Shown one piece after another: positions 9,571-21,126 of a DNA stretch of 64,000 nucleotides. The notes under the pieces were generated by a model. The model was not told where the DNA came from. It was given only the letters and a program-made list of their open reading frames with translations, and ran no database searches. This DNA comes from Lineolata rhizophorae (taxonomy: Eukaryota > Ascomycota > Dothideomycetes > Lineolatales > Lineolataceae). A program made the position numbers and the translations under genes. The stretch covers positions 1,052,808-1,116,807 of the forward strand of contig MU001671.1 of the NCBI GenBank assembly GCA_010093515.1, in the 5' to 3' direction. How positions within the stretch are numbered: the first letter of the stretch is position 1; each line of letters opens with the position of its first letter.

Positions 9571-12500
9571 ATGTATGTGTTCAAGCGGGGTATGTGCTTT
9601 AAGTCGTTTCTATAGTCGTGTAAACCTTTGATCTCTGCCCCGTTGCACTGGTGGCAATATATGCCTGGTGCTATTCTTAACTCGCACCCTGGGTCATCGC
9701 GTTCGAGGTAGCTAATAGGCACAGACGGGCGCAAGGAGCGTGTTCAGTTCGACAAGATCACGGCCCGCGTTTCTAGGCTGTGCTACGGCTTGGATCCCGA
9801 CCATGTCGATGCGGCTGCCATCACCCAGAAGGTCATTTCTGGTGTGTACCAGGGTGTCAACACAGTCGAGCTTGACAACCTTGTGAGTCCTCGGCCTCAA
9901 TGACTTCTTGCATGTGGTCTCCAAACTGACCTCTGCTTGCTTTAGGCCGCCGAGACTGCTGCATACATGACCGTCACGCACCCTGACTACGCCATCCTCG
10001 CTGCTCGGATCGCCGTGTCCAATCTCCACAAGCAGACCAAAAAACAGTTTTCGGCTGTCGTGTCCGACCTGTACCACTATGTCAACCCGAAGAATAAGAA
10101 ACCGGCTCCCATGATATCAAAGGGAACATATAACCTCGTGATGAAGCATTCTGAGGAGCTGAACTCCGCCATTGTCTATGACCGGGATTTCAACTACCAG
10201 TACTTCGGCTTCAAGACTCTTGAGCGGTCCTACCTGCTACGTATTGATGGCAAGGTTGCCGAGAGACCCCAGCACATGATTATGCGTGTTGCTGTTGGCA
10301 TTCACGGCGAGGATATTGAGAAGGCGATCCAGACATACAACTATATGTCCAACAAGTACTTCACGCATGCGTCCCCGACGCTCTTCAATGCAGGCACTCC
10401 TTCGCCTCAGATGTCTTCCTGCTTCCTTGTGGACATGAAGGAGGACAGCATCGAGGGTATCTACGATACGCTGAAAACGTGTGCCATGATCTCGAAGACG
10501 GCTGGTGGGATTGGTCTCAACGTTCATCGCATCCGTGCGACGGGCTCCTATATTGGAGGCACCAACGGAACGTCAAACGGTCTCATTCCCATGCTGCGCG
10601 TGTACAACAACACTGCTCGCTACGTGGATCAGGGTGGCAACAAGCGCCCAGGTGCTTTTGCCATCTACCTAGAACCTTGGCACGCTGACGTGTTTGGGTG
10701 GCTTGACCTGAGGAAGAACCATGGCAAGGAGGAGGTGCGCGCTCGCGATCTCTTCTACGCGCTCTGGATTCCAGATTTGTTCATGAAGCGTGTTGAGTCG
10801 AACGGTACTTGGACGCTCTTCTGCCCCAACGAGGCCCCTGGTCTTTCCGAGGTGTACGGCGACGAGTTTGAGGAGCTCTATGCTCGGTAAGGATTCTTGT
10901 ACTAAGTTTGCCGGTACGGTAACAGCTAATAGTGGGATCAGATACGAAGCGGAAGGCCGCGGACGCGAGACTGTTCGCGCTCAGAAGCTGTGGTATCACA
11001 TTCTTGAAGCTCAGACCGAGACTGGCAACCCCTTCATGCTATACAAGGATCATGCCAATCGGAAGAGCAACCAGAAAAATCTGGGAACTATCAAGAGCTC
11101 CAACTTGTGCACTGAGATCATCGAGTACTCCGCTCCGGATGAGGTCGCCGTGTGCAACCTCGCTTCGATCGCCCTACCCTCTTGCGTAGACGTCACGCGT
11201 GGAGTGTACGACTTCGAGAAGCTTCATGAGGTCACTCAGATTGTCGTCAACAACCTTAACAAGATCATTGACGTGAACCACTATCCTGTTCAAGAGGCTA
11301 AGAATTCGAACATGCGGCATCGTCCCATTGGCGTCGGTGTCCAAGGCCTTGCGGACGCCTTCCTTGCGCTTCGCCTACCATTCGACTCCGAGGAGGCTAA
11401 GCTGCTGAACAAGCAGATCTTTGAGACTATCTATCACGCGGCTCTGACTGCTTCTTGCAACATCGCTAAGCGTGACGGCCCGTATACTACCTACGAGGGT
11501 TCGCCGGTCTCGCAGGGTATCCTTCAGTATGACATGTGGAACGTCACCCCCACTGACCTCTGGGATTGGGATGCGTTGAAGGCGGAAATTGCCGAGCACG
11601 GCATTCGGAATAGTCTCCTCGTTGCACCTATGCCTACGGCTAGCACCAGCCAGATTCTTGGATTCAACGAGTGCTTCGAGCCTTACACATCCAATATCTA
11701 TTCGCGCCGTGTGCTCGCAGGTGAGTTCCAAGTTGTCAACCCGTGGCTGCTTAAGGACCTTGTCGACATGGGTCTCTGGTCGGACAACATGAAGAACCGC
11801 ATCATCTCCGAGGGCGGTTCCATCCAGCGCATCCCCAACATTCCCGACGACATTAAGGCGTTGTACAAGACCGTGTGGGAGATCAGCCAGCGCACTATTA
11901 TCCAGATGGCAGCCGACCGCGGTGCTTTCATTGATCAGTCTCAGTCGCTCAATATCCACATGAAGGAGCCTACCATGGGCAAGATCACGTCGATGCACTT
12001 TGCGGGCTGGAAGCTGGGCCTCAAGACCGGCATGTACTACTTGCGCACTATGGCCGCCTCGGCTCCTATCCAGTTCACCGTCGACCAGGAGCAGCTCAAG
12101 GTCGCCGACACCAACGTCGCCCGCCAGCCGGGAGCAGCGAAGAAACGCGCCATCACCGCTGGATCCTACACCAGCACCAGCCCGGCATCTGCCGTGCCGC
12201 GCCCCATGTACAATAATGGCGCGGGTAACGGCCGTGGCGCCGCGCAGGCGAGCAATGGCATCTTGACGGCCCCGGCGACGCCCTCGCCGACGGCTGAGAA
12301 CAAGCGGCTGAGCACCGGGTCTGCTGCGTCGTCCACGGCGAGCCCGAAGAAGGGCGTGCCCATCTCGGCGCCGCCGTTCAAGGCCGACGTGGAGGAGGGC
12401 GATAGCCCAAAGCTGTTGTCGACGGATCCGACGGGCGAGAAGCCCAAGGACGAGGAGCTGCCGGAACCTGCGGTCACGCAGCGGGCGAATCAGGAGGAGG

Positions 12501-12604
12501 ATAGCGAGGAGGACAGTAAAGGCCGCGAAGGCGATATCTACGCTGATGCGGTGCTGCAATGCAGCATTGAGAATAAGGAGGAGTGCATCATGTGCAGCGG
12601 TTAG
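9571..12604 (+). CDS. rnr1: Ribonucleoside-diphosphate reductase large subunit (class Ia, R1)
   Basis: Reduces ribonucleoside diphosphates to deoxy forms together with the small radical-bearing subunit; cytosolic and S-phase linked. Exons 9571-9589, 9725-9882, 9946-10886 and 10942-12604 give 926 residues. Exon 1 is only 19 nt and encodes MYVFKR. The ATP-cone domain covers about residues 1-92. Active-site cysteines match yeast numbering: Cys218 (SSCFLVDM), Cys429 with Glu431 (NLCTE, thiyl radical site) and Cys444, the partner of Cys218. The C-terminal redox pair is Cys921 and Cys924 (ECIMCSG). Between the barrel and this tail lies a Ser/Pro/Ala-rich, then acidic, linker of about 150 residues (about 755-905), rather long for the swinging arm. 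Codon use is less GC-biased than in neighbouring genes, as often seen for highly expressed genes. The promoter has an ACGCGT box. Confidence 0.97.
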
Positions 12605-13095
12605 AGTGCGACCTGTGGGTCAAGACCCTTGTGTATTGTTACGAGAGTAAGTGGCTATAGAAGAGCCAGTTTTGGCTATGAGTGATCGGAGACGGGTTAG
12701 GATAAAGGCTGCAGACGTCGGGTACGGGCATAATGCGAGGGACGGCGTTGGATTTGTTTCTGTTGTTAAATGTAGTCATTGTTTCCTAGCTTAATACAAC
12801 TGCCAATAAGATGTTTCTGTATTTTAGCTTGTTGATTCATTCTCCTTTTAGTCCGTCCTTGCTTTCATATCGGAGTGAGGCTGAATTGTGACTGGTGTTG
12901 ATTTTCGCCCCCGCGATCTACATCGCCCCTGCCAAGACTGCCCCACCTGATACCCCCGTGGTTTCCGGGCCGGGTTTCAAAAAAAAGAAAATGCGGCCTG
13001 TGAAGATTCGCAATGGACGCAGAATCAGTCATAGACATCTCTCTTTTCTTCTATGATACTAATCACTGAGGTCGCTCTTAAGTTCCCCCTTGAAC
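12605..13095. other. Spacer RNR1-PHO13
   Basis: A 491 bp tandem spacer holding the presumed 3' UTR of RNR1 and the promoter of the phosphatase gene. Apart from a short purine tract (about 12978-12991), I see nothing notable. Confidence 0.6.
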
Positions 13096-14432
13096 ATGCT
13101 TGAGCCCAGATATCTCACTGGCAAGAAGGCCGAAATTGACCAGTTTATCGACCAGTTCGACGTAAGTGGATTTACCCCTCATTTGTTCCGCCCCTCACTC
13201 TCAATGTTCACTGTTGCAAAAGCTATTAGCTTTCATGCAATTGGGACTAACTGCTATGCCGACAGACATTCCTCTTCGACTGCGATGGTAGGTCCCTTCG
13301 GATTCATCAATTGGGCTACCCTCCGACGTCAAATCCCATCATTTTCGAACCGCCTCCTCACGACGAACTAGCGGGTTCCTCGTGGCCAGGCTTTCATAAT
13401 ATAATTTCTCTCTAATCGCGCATGTGTGAAGCATAGGTGTTCTCTGGTCGGGGGACCACCTTTTTCCCGGGACGGCGGAGGTCCTTGATAAATTGCGGAG
13501 TCAAGGTACGTTGAGGATAAGCAAACGCCTGTTGGAGGAAGATCAATGGGACAGATGGAGGCTTATCAAAAGCTGTACAAGCGCAATAGGAAAACGATTG
13601 GTCTTTGTGACGAACAATAGCACAAAGTCGCGCGCCGACTACAAGAAGAAGTTCGACAAGCTGGGTATCCCATGTAAAGAGGTATGCCAGTATCCACTCT
13701 ATACTTCCTCAAGACACAACCTGCCGTCTGTTAAGAGCACAAACTTACCACTTTTCCACTCTACATCAGGAGGAAGTCTTCGGCTCCTCGTACAGCGCTG
13801 CCATATACATCTCACGCATCCTCCGGCTCGCACCGCCCAAGAACAAAGTCTTCGTCCTCGGCGAATCCGGCATCGAGCACGAGCTCGCCTCCGAAGGCGT
13901 CCCATTCGTCGGCGGCACCTCGCCCTCTCTCCGGCGGGACATCGAGCCTGAGGACTTCGGCTCCATCGCCGACGGCTCGGCGCTAGACCCGGACGTCGGC
14001 GCCGTCCTCCTCGGCCTCGACTTCCACGTCAACTACCTGAAGCTCAGCCACGCCTTCGCGTACCTGCAGCGCGGGGCCAGGTTCCTCGCCACAAACGTCG
14101 ACTCCACGCTGCCGGCGGCGCACTCGCTGTTCCCCGGCGCCGGCAGCGTGGGCGCGCCGGTCGTCAAGGCGTACGGGGCCGAGCCGGTCGCCTTCGGGAA
14201 GCCGAGCCAGGCTATGATGGATGCGATCGAGGGCAAGTTTCAGCTCGATAGGAAGAGGACGTGCATGGTGGGCGACCGGCTGAACACGGATATTCAGTTC
14301 GGCATCGAGGGCGGCCTGGGCGGGACGCTGATGGTGTTGACAGGCGTGTCCAAGAAGGACGAGTTTTTGAGTGAGGGAAGTCCCGTCGTTCCGAGTGCGT
14401 GGGTTGATAAGTTGGGGGACTTGCTGGGGTAG
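13096..14432 (+). CDS. pho13: Pho13-type HAD phosphatase (4-nitrophenylphosphatase / phosphoglycolate phosphatase)
   Basis: A HAD-superfamily C2-cap phosphatase. Family members act in metabolite repair, hydrolysing 2-phosphoglycolate and similar side products. Five exons (13096-13161, 13266-13287, 13437-13505, 13590-13681, 13770-14432) give 303 residues, near the 312 of yeast Pho13. HAD motif I is FLFDCDGVLW, with nucleophile Asp27 and acid/base Asp29. Motif II is VTNNST (Thr60), motif III FGKPSQ (Lys227) and motif IV MVGDRLNTD (Asp252). Exon 2 is a 22-nt micro-exon encoding the catalytic motif, so missing it would yield a dead protein. I chose the ATG at 13096 because MLEPRYLTGKKAEIDQFIDQFD matches the usual family N terminus. 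The gene lies in tandem between RNR1 and PRI2. It appears intact. Confidence 0.94.
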
Positions 14433-15109
14433 TTGGGCGGAGAGGTAGATAGAGAGATAGAGCTATCAGCTGTGTGCCTCTTGTTAGATATCTTTCATCA
14501 TCTCGAATAGATAGATGTCGGTAGACCGCATAACCAGAAAAGAAACGAATGGACAAATACTAGACATGCAAGGCCCTGACTGTGATGGAGGGCGGAGTGC
14601 ACCTACCTATATCATATTTGGGCCACTCATGGCAAGGGGGCAAGGCGGAGCGGAGCGGAGCTCGTGCCGTGCTTTTCCGCTATCTTGGCGCCCAGAGTCT
14701 CCACCCCAAAACCTACAGAAATAACCCTTTCCCTTAATTTCTCAGCAACGCAGCAGTCTCTTGCGAAATACTTTTCAATATATAAACTAGGCGCCCAAAG
14801 GTTTATGTCTATCAGCTTATAATTAAGAAATACGTACCTGGGGAAGAAGCAGAAAATTTACCCCCTAGTTTGCGCTGCGGAAGGGCAGATTTTGGGCTAT
14901 ATCACATTTGCTTCCGGTAGATGTGCACACTGAGATTTTGGATCTGAAATTAGATTTCGAATATCATTTCCAGTTGTGGAGCTATTTAAGTTCAAGCTCC
15001 TGTAAAGTGGTTTTGTATTGCATACGGTGTTTGAGCCTCATGATCGGATCATCTTGTTAATCCGGCGGGCCGACGGCTCCCGCGCGAGCGGCGCGACCGG
15101 GGTGCAAGA

Positions 15110-15118
15110 ACGCGTCGC
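15110..15118 (+). promoter_or_regulatory. Extended MluI cell-cycle box 1 of PRI2
   Basis: ACGCGTCGC, 152 bp upstream of the PRI2 ATG. It forms a pair with the copy at 15129, 19 bp away, which is about two helical turns. Confidence 0.6.
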
Positions 15119-15128
15119 GGCTGGCATA

Positions 15129-15137
15129 ACGCGTCGC
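15129..15137 (+). promoter_or_regulatory. Extended MluI cell-cycle box 2 of PRI2
   Basis: ACGCGTCGC, 133 bp upstream of the PRI2 ATG and in the same orientation as box 1. Paired boxes are typical of MBF-controlled replication genes. Confidence 0.6.
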
Positions 15138-15261
15138 GTCGTCCAACCCCACGCGCGACCTTAACGGGTCCAACTCAATTCCCCTACCAACAAGCCCCCG
15201 CTTCAACATCGCGCTTTTCTCGTTATACCGGATCAATTGCTTGCGAGACCGAACCTGCATT

Positions 15262-17031
15262 ATGATTCGACACGACTATAACCGCATCGACCCGAAACGA
15301 CGACCGTACGACTTCAAGAAGAAACAGTTCGCCCAGGCCGAGTACAAGCAGCAAGATTACGCGCATCGCCTCAACTTCTACACGCTGCCTCCGACAGCCG
15401 AAATCACACTTGAGCAGTTTGAGGAATGGGCCATCCAACGTCTGAAGAGTGTGTAGATCCAGAACTCTAAGAGACACATGACGAGTTGCTTCACTTCGGA
15501 GAGACCAATTATTAACATTTATCCCCAGTCCTCGCCGAGCTCGAAACCTGTACATTCCGCAATAAGACGTTTGAAGAAACGACCGACTACATCTCCAAGC
15601 TGCTCGAGAAGCACCTTCCTCTACACGCCAACAGCTCGCGCAGCACAACACTACAAGATGAGCGGCGACGCGACCATTACTCGCATTTCATCCTACGGCT
15701 CGCCTTCTCCCGGTCCGCTGACCTGCGCGCCCGCTTTGCACGCCTCGAGTCGGCCCTCTTCCGCATACGCCTGCGCACCGACGACACGCGCGAGCGCCAG
15801 GCCTTCATCGACAGCCTAGACCTGCAGTGGGAGAAGGTCGGCGTCGAGGAGCGGCGCGAGCTAGCGGCCGAACTAGGCGCGGTGCTCACGCAGGGTCTGA
15901 ATAATAAGAGGGCAGCGCAACAAGCTGCTGAAGAGGAAATGTGGGTCAAGGTCGATTGGGAACAGGTGCCGGAGCTCGTCGAGAGTAGGCGCGTGTTTGT
16001 GAAGAAGGGGAAAGCCTACGTGCCGGGGAAAGAGCAGACGAGTCTGGTGGTCGGGGAGTTCACGCGGAGGTTGGAGGCAGCCCTCGATGTATGTCGTCAA
16101 TTTTGTGGACTTAGTTCTTCGCGAACAATACGTTGTGCTAACCCTTGAAACTAGTTGACTTCAAAAGCTCTTCCAGGCCTCGACGAGGACGACCGGCTTA
16201 CCCCGATCCTTAATCATCTGTCCAACTCCTTCACCACGCCGGACGCGGCCTACAGCAGCGACACCCCTGTTGACGGCCTAGGTGCCCCAACCGCCGATCA
16301 GGTCGACGCACTCTCCAAGCACTTCCCACTCTGCATGAAGGTTCGTACTTCCTCATTACCTGCCTGGCCTCTCGCTTTGGAACCAGACTAACCTTCCAAC
16401 TCCGTAGGAAATGCACATCGCGCTCCGCCGCGACGCCAAGCTCAAGTACGATGGTCGTGAGCAATATTCTGTCTTCCTAAAAGGTCTCGGGCTCTCGCTT
16501 CCTGAAGCCCTGACATTCTGGCGCCGTTCCTTCCGCACCACCACCGACGACGACTTCAACAAGAACTACCGCTACAATGTGCGCTGGCAGTACGGAGATG
16601 TGGGCGGCGATGCCAACCGCCGGGCCCATGGCCGTGCACCCAAGTCCTGCCAGCGTCTGCTCACCGAGCCGCTGCCCAAGCCGGGCCAAACGCACGGTTG
16701 TCCGTATAGGACGTATGCGCGGGAGAACCTGGAGAGAGCTCTCAAGGATGATATGGGCGTGAGGGACCCGCAGGTGCTAGCGCAGGTGAGGGACGATGTG
16801 GGCAGACAGCGGTATCATGTCGCGTGTAATAGGGTGTTTGAACATCTGCATGCGAGGGAGATTAAGAAAGTTAAAGACGAAAACATTTGGGGTGCCGCAG
16901 AGCTAGATACCATTTTGCATCCCAATACGTACTTCAAGCGCAGCTTTTTGTTGAAGCAGTTGGGGCAGGGGGGCGGTAGCGGTGCGGCAATAGAGGTCAA
17001 AAGGGAGCAAGATGAGACTATGGTGGATTGA
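15262..17031 (+). CDS. pri2: DNA primase large subunit
   Basis: The regulatory subunit of DNA primase, within the polymerase alpha-primase complex that starts every Okazaki fragment; nuclear. Exons 15262-15448, 15529-16088, 16155-16340 and 16408-17031 give 518 residues, all junctions in phase. The N-terminal half has the helical primase-binding domain (LNFYTLPPTAEITLEQFEEW near residues 36-55). The C-terminal domain carries the four cysteines of the iron-sulfur cluster: Cys309 (FPLCMK), Cys392 (SCQRLL), Cys409 (HGCPYRTY) and Cys451 (VACNRVF). Their spacing of 83, 17 and 42 is close to yeast Pri2. ATG 15262 is used because it begins the conserved MIRHDYNR segment. The frame is open a little further upstream without an ATG. 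Two ACGCGT boxes lie in the promoter. The gene looks complete. Confidence 0.96.
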
Positions 17032-18207
17032 TGGATAGAATGCTATGGAGTAGGTGTTTTGTACGGTGCTTGAATATTCCATTTCTTCTCTACTTGTATG
17101 CCGCACCTCTTCGTCAAGGGGATTCGGCGTTTGTGTCACCTTTAAGGGCACGTTGGAAAGCCCGTCAGTACCAATTCCAGTGCAAATTTCTATTAAGGAA
17201 AGGGGTGCAAAAACATAACGTTCAGAAACAGGGAACTCCAAAAAGTCGGACCATGGAAGAGATTCCGTGCACTAATATAGGTAATCTTGCTCGAATTAGT
17301 CCCTAGTTCTTCGCATGCGCGGGTTCGGCTTTACCGGCGTCAGTAGAGATGCCCACCAAAATCCTCACTAGGGCTTTCTCGGCCAGCCAGCCCTTCTTAG
17401 TGTCAACTTACTATGTACGTAGCTCCCACCCCCAAACCTCGAAATTCCAGATAATATGCATAAACAACAGCTCAACAAATGTCCAAACGCCTATACAGGG
17501 GTCTGAGAGGTCCGCGTAGGGTCTACAAGGCTCTACTACTACAAATCTCACGTAATTTTAGTGAATTTGAAATAGGTGCGTATCGAACAGGCCTGCAGCA
17601 GACCTCAGCGAACCGCACGTCTAAGCCAGCCGACCTCGTAAAATTCTTCGCCGGAGTTGACATGGACGGAGTAAGCGAACGTGGCCTAGGTACGATTTAT
17701 CCTACAACTATCAGGCTTATTAGGGAAGACTACTGGTGTTTCGCACTCACAGCTAGCGACATCAGCTTTACTGAATAATGGTTGTCGACGGATGGCGTCT
17801 TGCTATATTACTATTGTACCCGCCGCACAATCCGAATCAAAAACTCTCGAGAACCAGCCGCTGTTAGGGATATAGTTTTAGTGTTTGTGTGCCTCTCTTC
17901 CTCTCCAGGGCGTGCAATAAGAAAATCAAGTATAGTACAAAGAACGAAGTACAATATAGCAAAGCTGATTCCTCCTGCTGAAATTTCCTCATCCTGCCAT
18001 CTCTAGGATAAGAATCCTCCTAGGACGTCAAGCAGCAAGCAGTGAAATAGCTTAAAACACTACGCCTCAGGTTCCTCCACTCCCACCCCCCCCCGATAGA
18101 AATAATGTTAGCTTAGCTACTGGAAAGCTCGGCATCTTTAGTGGGAGAGATTTTGCTTTGCCCAAGTCCTAGTTGTCGCCACGCCGAACACCCTTACCTT
18201 CCCCCAC
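17032..18207. other. Convergent spacer, AT-rich
   Basis: 1.18 kb between the 3' ends of PRI2 (plus) and the F-box gene (minus). It is AT-rich, and the longest frame (about 17479-17778, plus) shows no family resemblance. A run of C lies near 18085-18094. Only the two 3' UTRs are expected here. Confidence 0.55.
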
Positions 18208-19896
18208 TCAGAGTACGAAGCCATTAGGCCCGGTTGCGGTATCCACCTCCATCTCGTTCGGTGGCCGTGCCAGTTCCGGATCCAGCTCATCGGAAGGACT
18301 CTGGCTAGCCTGTGCCATTGTACTCGTCTCGGCATTCTCGCCATTATATGCTCCCGGCGTCGGGGGAGGAAATGGAGGATCGGCGTCATCGCTTGTTACG
18401 GGATACCCGAGGAGCAGAAAAGTGTCGTTTTTCATCTGGGCGTGATCGTGGCGCAACGACCAAAGACTGTCGATGGCAGACGCAGCCTCCGCGACATAGG
18501 TTTCCAGGATCTGCTGGCGCTGCTCGCTGAAGGCATCGAAGTCGCGCGCGTTGCGAGCCAAGCGCGCCAGATGCAACGGTGAGTAGATTCCCCTTTCGGC
18601 GATGGTCGCCACGCTCTTAGGTCGTAGATGGTTCAGCTTTGCGACGAGGCCGACAAGGCGGTCGTACACGTCTTCGAGCGGATTTGGCGGATCAGGATCT
18701 TCGGACGAACAGACGGATGCACTCCAATTGCGCACATAGTCCTGCCATTCGGCACTGTTGACCTCCCGGTCGACGTTCTGGTAAGCCACAAACCGAAACT
18801 GGAGTTGACGGCTGACATGGTCGCTAGCAATTTGCGCTGGTGGCCAATCAAAAGGCAGAGGTAAGCCATAACTATTGTCGTCGGGCCAATTATCAGAACG
18901 GGGGAAGGGGGTGTCACCAAATTGATCCTGACGAAAGTTGTATAGGGTAGCCCGGTGCACTTTACGAAGGGCGCCTTCGAGAGGAGAAAGAACATGCTTA
19001 GCGTAAGGGACGAGCATGTCCCTATTCCAATTCTGTCCGCCGAAGTAGAGAATGACATGCAACTCGAGCCGTTGGACCTTCATCAGATACGAAACCACCT
19101 TTCGCACATGGTCTCGCATATCGTTGATCGTGACAGACTCCTTTCCCTTACCATCACGGAACGCCCTGTAGTCGCGCGATCGCCATGATTTCCCCCATCT
19201 CACGGAGATGGTGAGGAACACTTTTCTCAGGCTCGACCAGTCAAAGTGCGCCATACGGCGTATGACTTTGTATTCGTGCGTAGACTGGTCGAAACGTATG
19301 ATGGTAGCCCCGCCGAGCGTGATCTCATTGTGCTCGACATTGATTGGAAAGGTGAAGTCCCGGAAAAACACGTCCTTTGCCTCCGCGGACACTTGCTTGC
19401 TCACGAGTAGTAGAGTGTTGACACATGAGCGGAGTGCTGCAAGGCAGTGTGCCTGGCATCTGACTCTCGTTAGGTATGTAAGTTCTTCAACTCCCGGCAC
19501 ATGGGGGAACACCCTCGCATATATCATCTGCCGGATTTCCAGAGGGAGCCTCATGAGGTAAGATGGGCGTCCAGGATTGTCGGCATGTTCGTAGCAATAT
19601 TCAAGCCTGAGCGGTTTATACCGCATCATTCGGCGACACTGAGTTCCCTTTGGAAAGACAAACTGGCAGGTGCCAGCTAGATGGACCCGACTTTGGTCCC
19701 AGTGAGTCCCACACACCGGGAGATAGCCGACCTCCGATCCACGGGCTCTCTTCCTGCAATACGTCATGTCCTTTTTGGTGACTAGGACTGCGTTACATTC
19801 GGTTGGAGACGCCCAGAATTCCGAGTCCGTCGGATGGCTAGGCGGAGGAGCTCGAGGAGGCGGAGACCTAACGGCCCTAGAATTTGGGCTCGCCAT
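18208..19896 (-). CDS. F-box-like protein with two N-terminal Cys/His modules
   Basis: A single-exon frame of 562 residues starting at ATG 19896. Residues 116-130 (LMRLPLEIRQMIYAR) match the short F-box-like signature common in fungal proteins, often read as a Skp1-docking helix pair. Ahead of it are two tandem modules: Cys34, Cys47, Cys62, His65 and Cys77, Cys87, Cys101, His104, a repeated C-x9-12-C-x13-14-C-x2-H pattern. The spacing recalls the C3H modules of KANSL2/INO80D proteins and suggests zinc binding. That is my inference. The middle part (about 135-400) is a mixed region with no named domain. The C-terminal 60 residues are Pro/Ser-rich and acidic. The substrate is unknown. The gene is convergent with PRI2. 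It could be a ubiquitin-ligase adaptor, but many such fungal proteins lack any tested role. Confidence 0.7.
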   Translation of the reverse strand: MASPNSRAVRSPPPRAPPPSHPTDSEFWASPTECNAVLVTKKDMTYCRKRARGSEVGYLPVCGTHWDQSRVHLAGTCQFVFPKGTQCRRMMRYKPLRLEYCYEHADNPGRPSYLMRLPLEIRQMIYARVFPHVPGVEELTYLTRVRCQAHCLAALRSCVNTLLLVSKQVSAEAKDVFFRDFTFPINVEHNEITLGGATIIRFDQSTHEYKVIRRMAHFDWSSLRKVFLTISVRWGKSWRSRDYRAFRDGKGKESVTINDMRDHVRKVVSYLMKVQRLELHVILYFGGQNWNRDMLVPYAKHVLSPLEGALRKVHRATLYNFRQDQFGDTPFPRSDNWPDDNSYGLPLPFDWPPAQIASDHVSRQLQFRFVAYQNVDREVNSAEWQDYVRNWSASVCSSEDPDPPNPLEDVYDRLVGLVAKLNHLRPKSVATIAERGIYSPLHLARLARNARDFDAFSEQRQQILETYVAEAASAIDSLWSLRHDHAQMKNDTFLLLGYPVTSDDADPPFPPPTPGAYNGENAETSTMAQASQSPSDELDPELARPPNEMEVDTATGPNGFVL

Positions 19897-21126
19897 GGTC
19901 GAGTCTAGTTCCGATTGCTGGCTTTGCGGACGTGGATTCGCGAATGTGTTTTATTGAAACAGCAGCCGAAGAAGCAGGGCGCTTGAAATTGTTAGCCTGA
20001 GAGCGAGAATATAAGTGGCTGACGAAGAGGAGTGGCGATCAAAAAGGAAGCAACTTGAGAGGCGAGATGAGAAAGGAACATACACACGCGACAACGAGCC
20101 AGACGTAGAGTTGACCACGCGTGTGTTGGAAAAACCCGCCAGGCGCTGAGCTCGCTACACAGATGGCGCGTTGAGTCCGCTTGTCTGCAGCTACAGAGAC
20201 CACATACACGTAGCCCGTGGACGTGATCCGTGCTATAAGAGCGAAACGTACCTTGAGTTATGACAACCGGCCGCGGTGGATGAAGCTGTGGATTCGTAGA
20301 TCGGGTCGTGTTGCCTTTTGTAGGGTTAAAGAAGTGTGTCGGGCAAGGTGGACAGGCCGAAGAAACTTTACAAGGGAATTCTCAAGCAAAGCCTTGGCCC
20401 ATGTGCAGAGCAGCACGGCTCGCTAAGGGTGAATTCCGCGGACTGTGAATCTCTTGTTGAAAAAAGGTGACCAGTATGCTTAAGCGAGTTCTATGAGACA
20501 GGTGAATCAAGAAGCAAGTCGAGCTGGGAAAATTTTGGAACGGTGAGGCGAACTTTTTTGTTTGTGACCACGCTGGCTGGGCGAGGTGATGAAAGCTGGG
20601 CGATCTGAAGGTAGGTTAATGAAGGCGGTACACATTGCTCAGCTGGGCAACATCACAGCAGTTGCCTTCAAAAACGCAACATATTGTGAACTAAGAAATA
20701 AGCGAGAGATCAGGGGAGGTGATGACCACGCTGACCCCTCCAGCAGCTAGCATGTGTTGAAATCCATCGTCACCCATTGATTTCCTCGCCCACGTGACTC
20801 GTGATACCAGCACGTGGCGGTCTATATCTTCGGGCCTAAAGTTATATAGGCAGGTCTTCAATATTCTGGCATTTCTTATGAATAAGAACCGCTGTCATCA
20901 TTGCATGTCACGAATGATTACGATTATATGTAGGTCGAGTTCTAGGGAGCGTCGTAAGGTCGTATGAGCTCCAACATCACTTAGCGCTTTCGCAGTAACA
21001 CTTGCAGTATTTTATTTGCGGCGCTGATTGATTTGAATGGCTACAGATACATCCAGAAAAACAGAGGCAACTAATACAGCAAAGCAGAAAGCAAGTAACG
21101 GCATCGAAAAGCATGTCCAAACAACG
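19897..21126. promoter_or_regulatory. Spacer upstream of the F-box gene
   Basis: 1.2 kb between the F-box gene start and the 3' end of the kelch gene, both on the minus strand. It contains the F-box gene promoter and probably the 3' UTR of the kelch gene. No coding sequence is seen. Confidence 0.55.

Larger units (their letters stand above)
14433..15261. promoter_or_regulatory. Spacer PHO13-PRI2 with the PRI2 promoter
   Basis: 829 bp. The left part is AT-rich with a short GGAGC tandem repeat near 14647-14662. The last 200 bp are GC-rich and carry two ACGCGTCGC boxes, listed separately. No gene is seen. Confidence 0.6.

Noticed and set aside
11375-12559. 394-codon minus-strand frame over RNR1
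   Set aside because: Antisense to the catalytic exon of RNR1, with no independent support.
17479-17778. 99-codon plus-strand frame in the PRI2/F-box convergent spacer
   Set aside because: No homology-like motif, AT-rich context, and a position where only 3' UTRs are expected.
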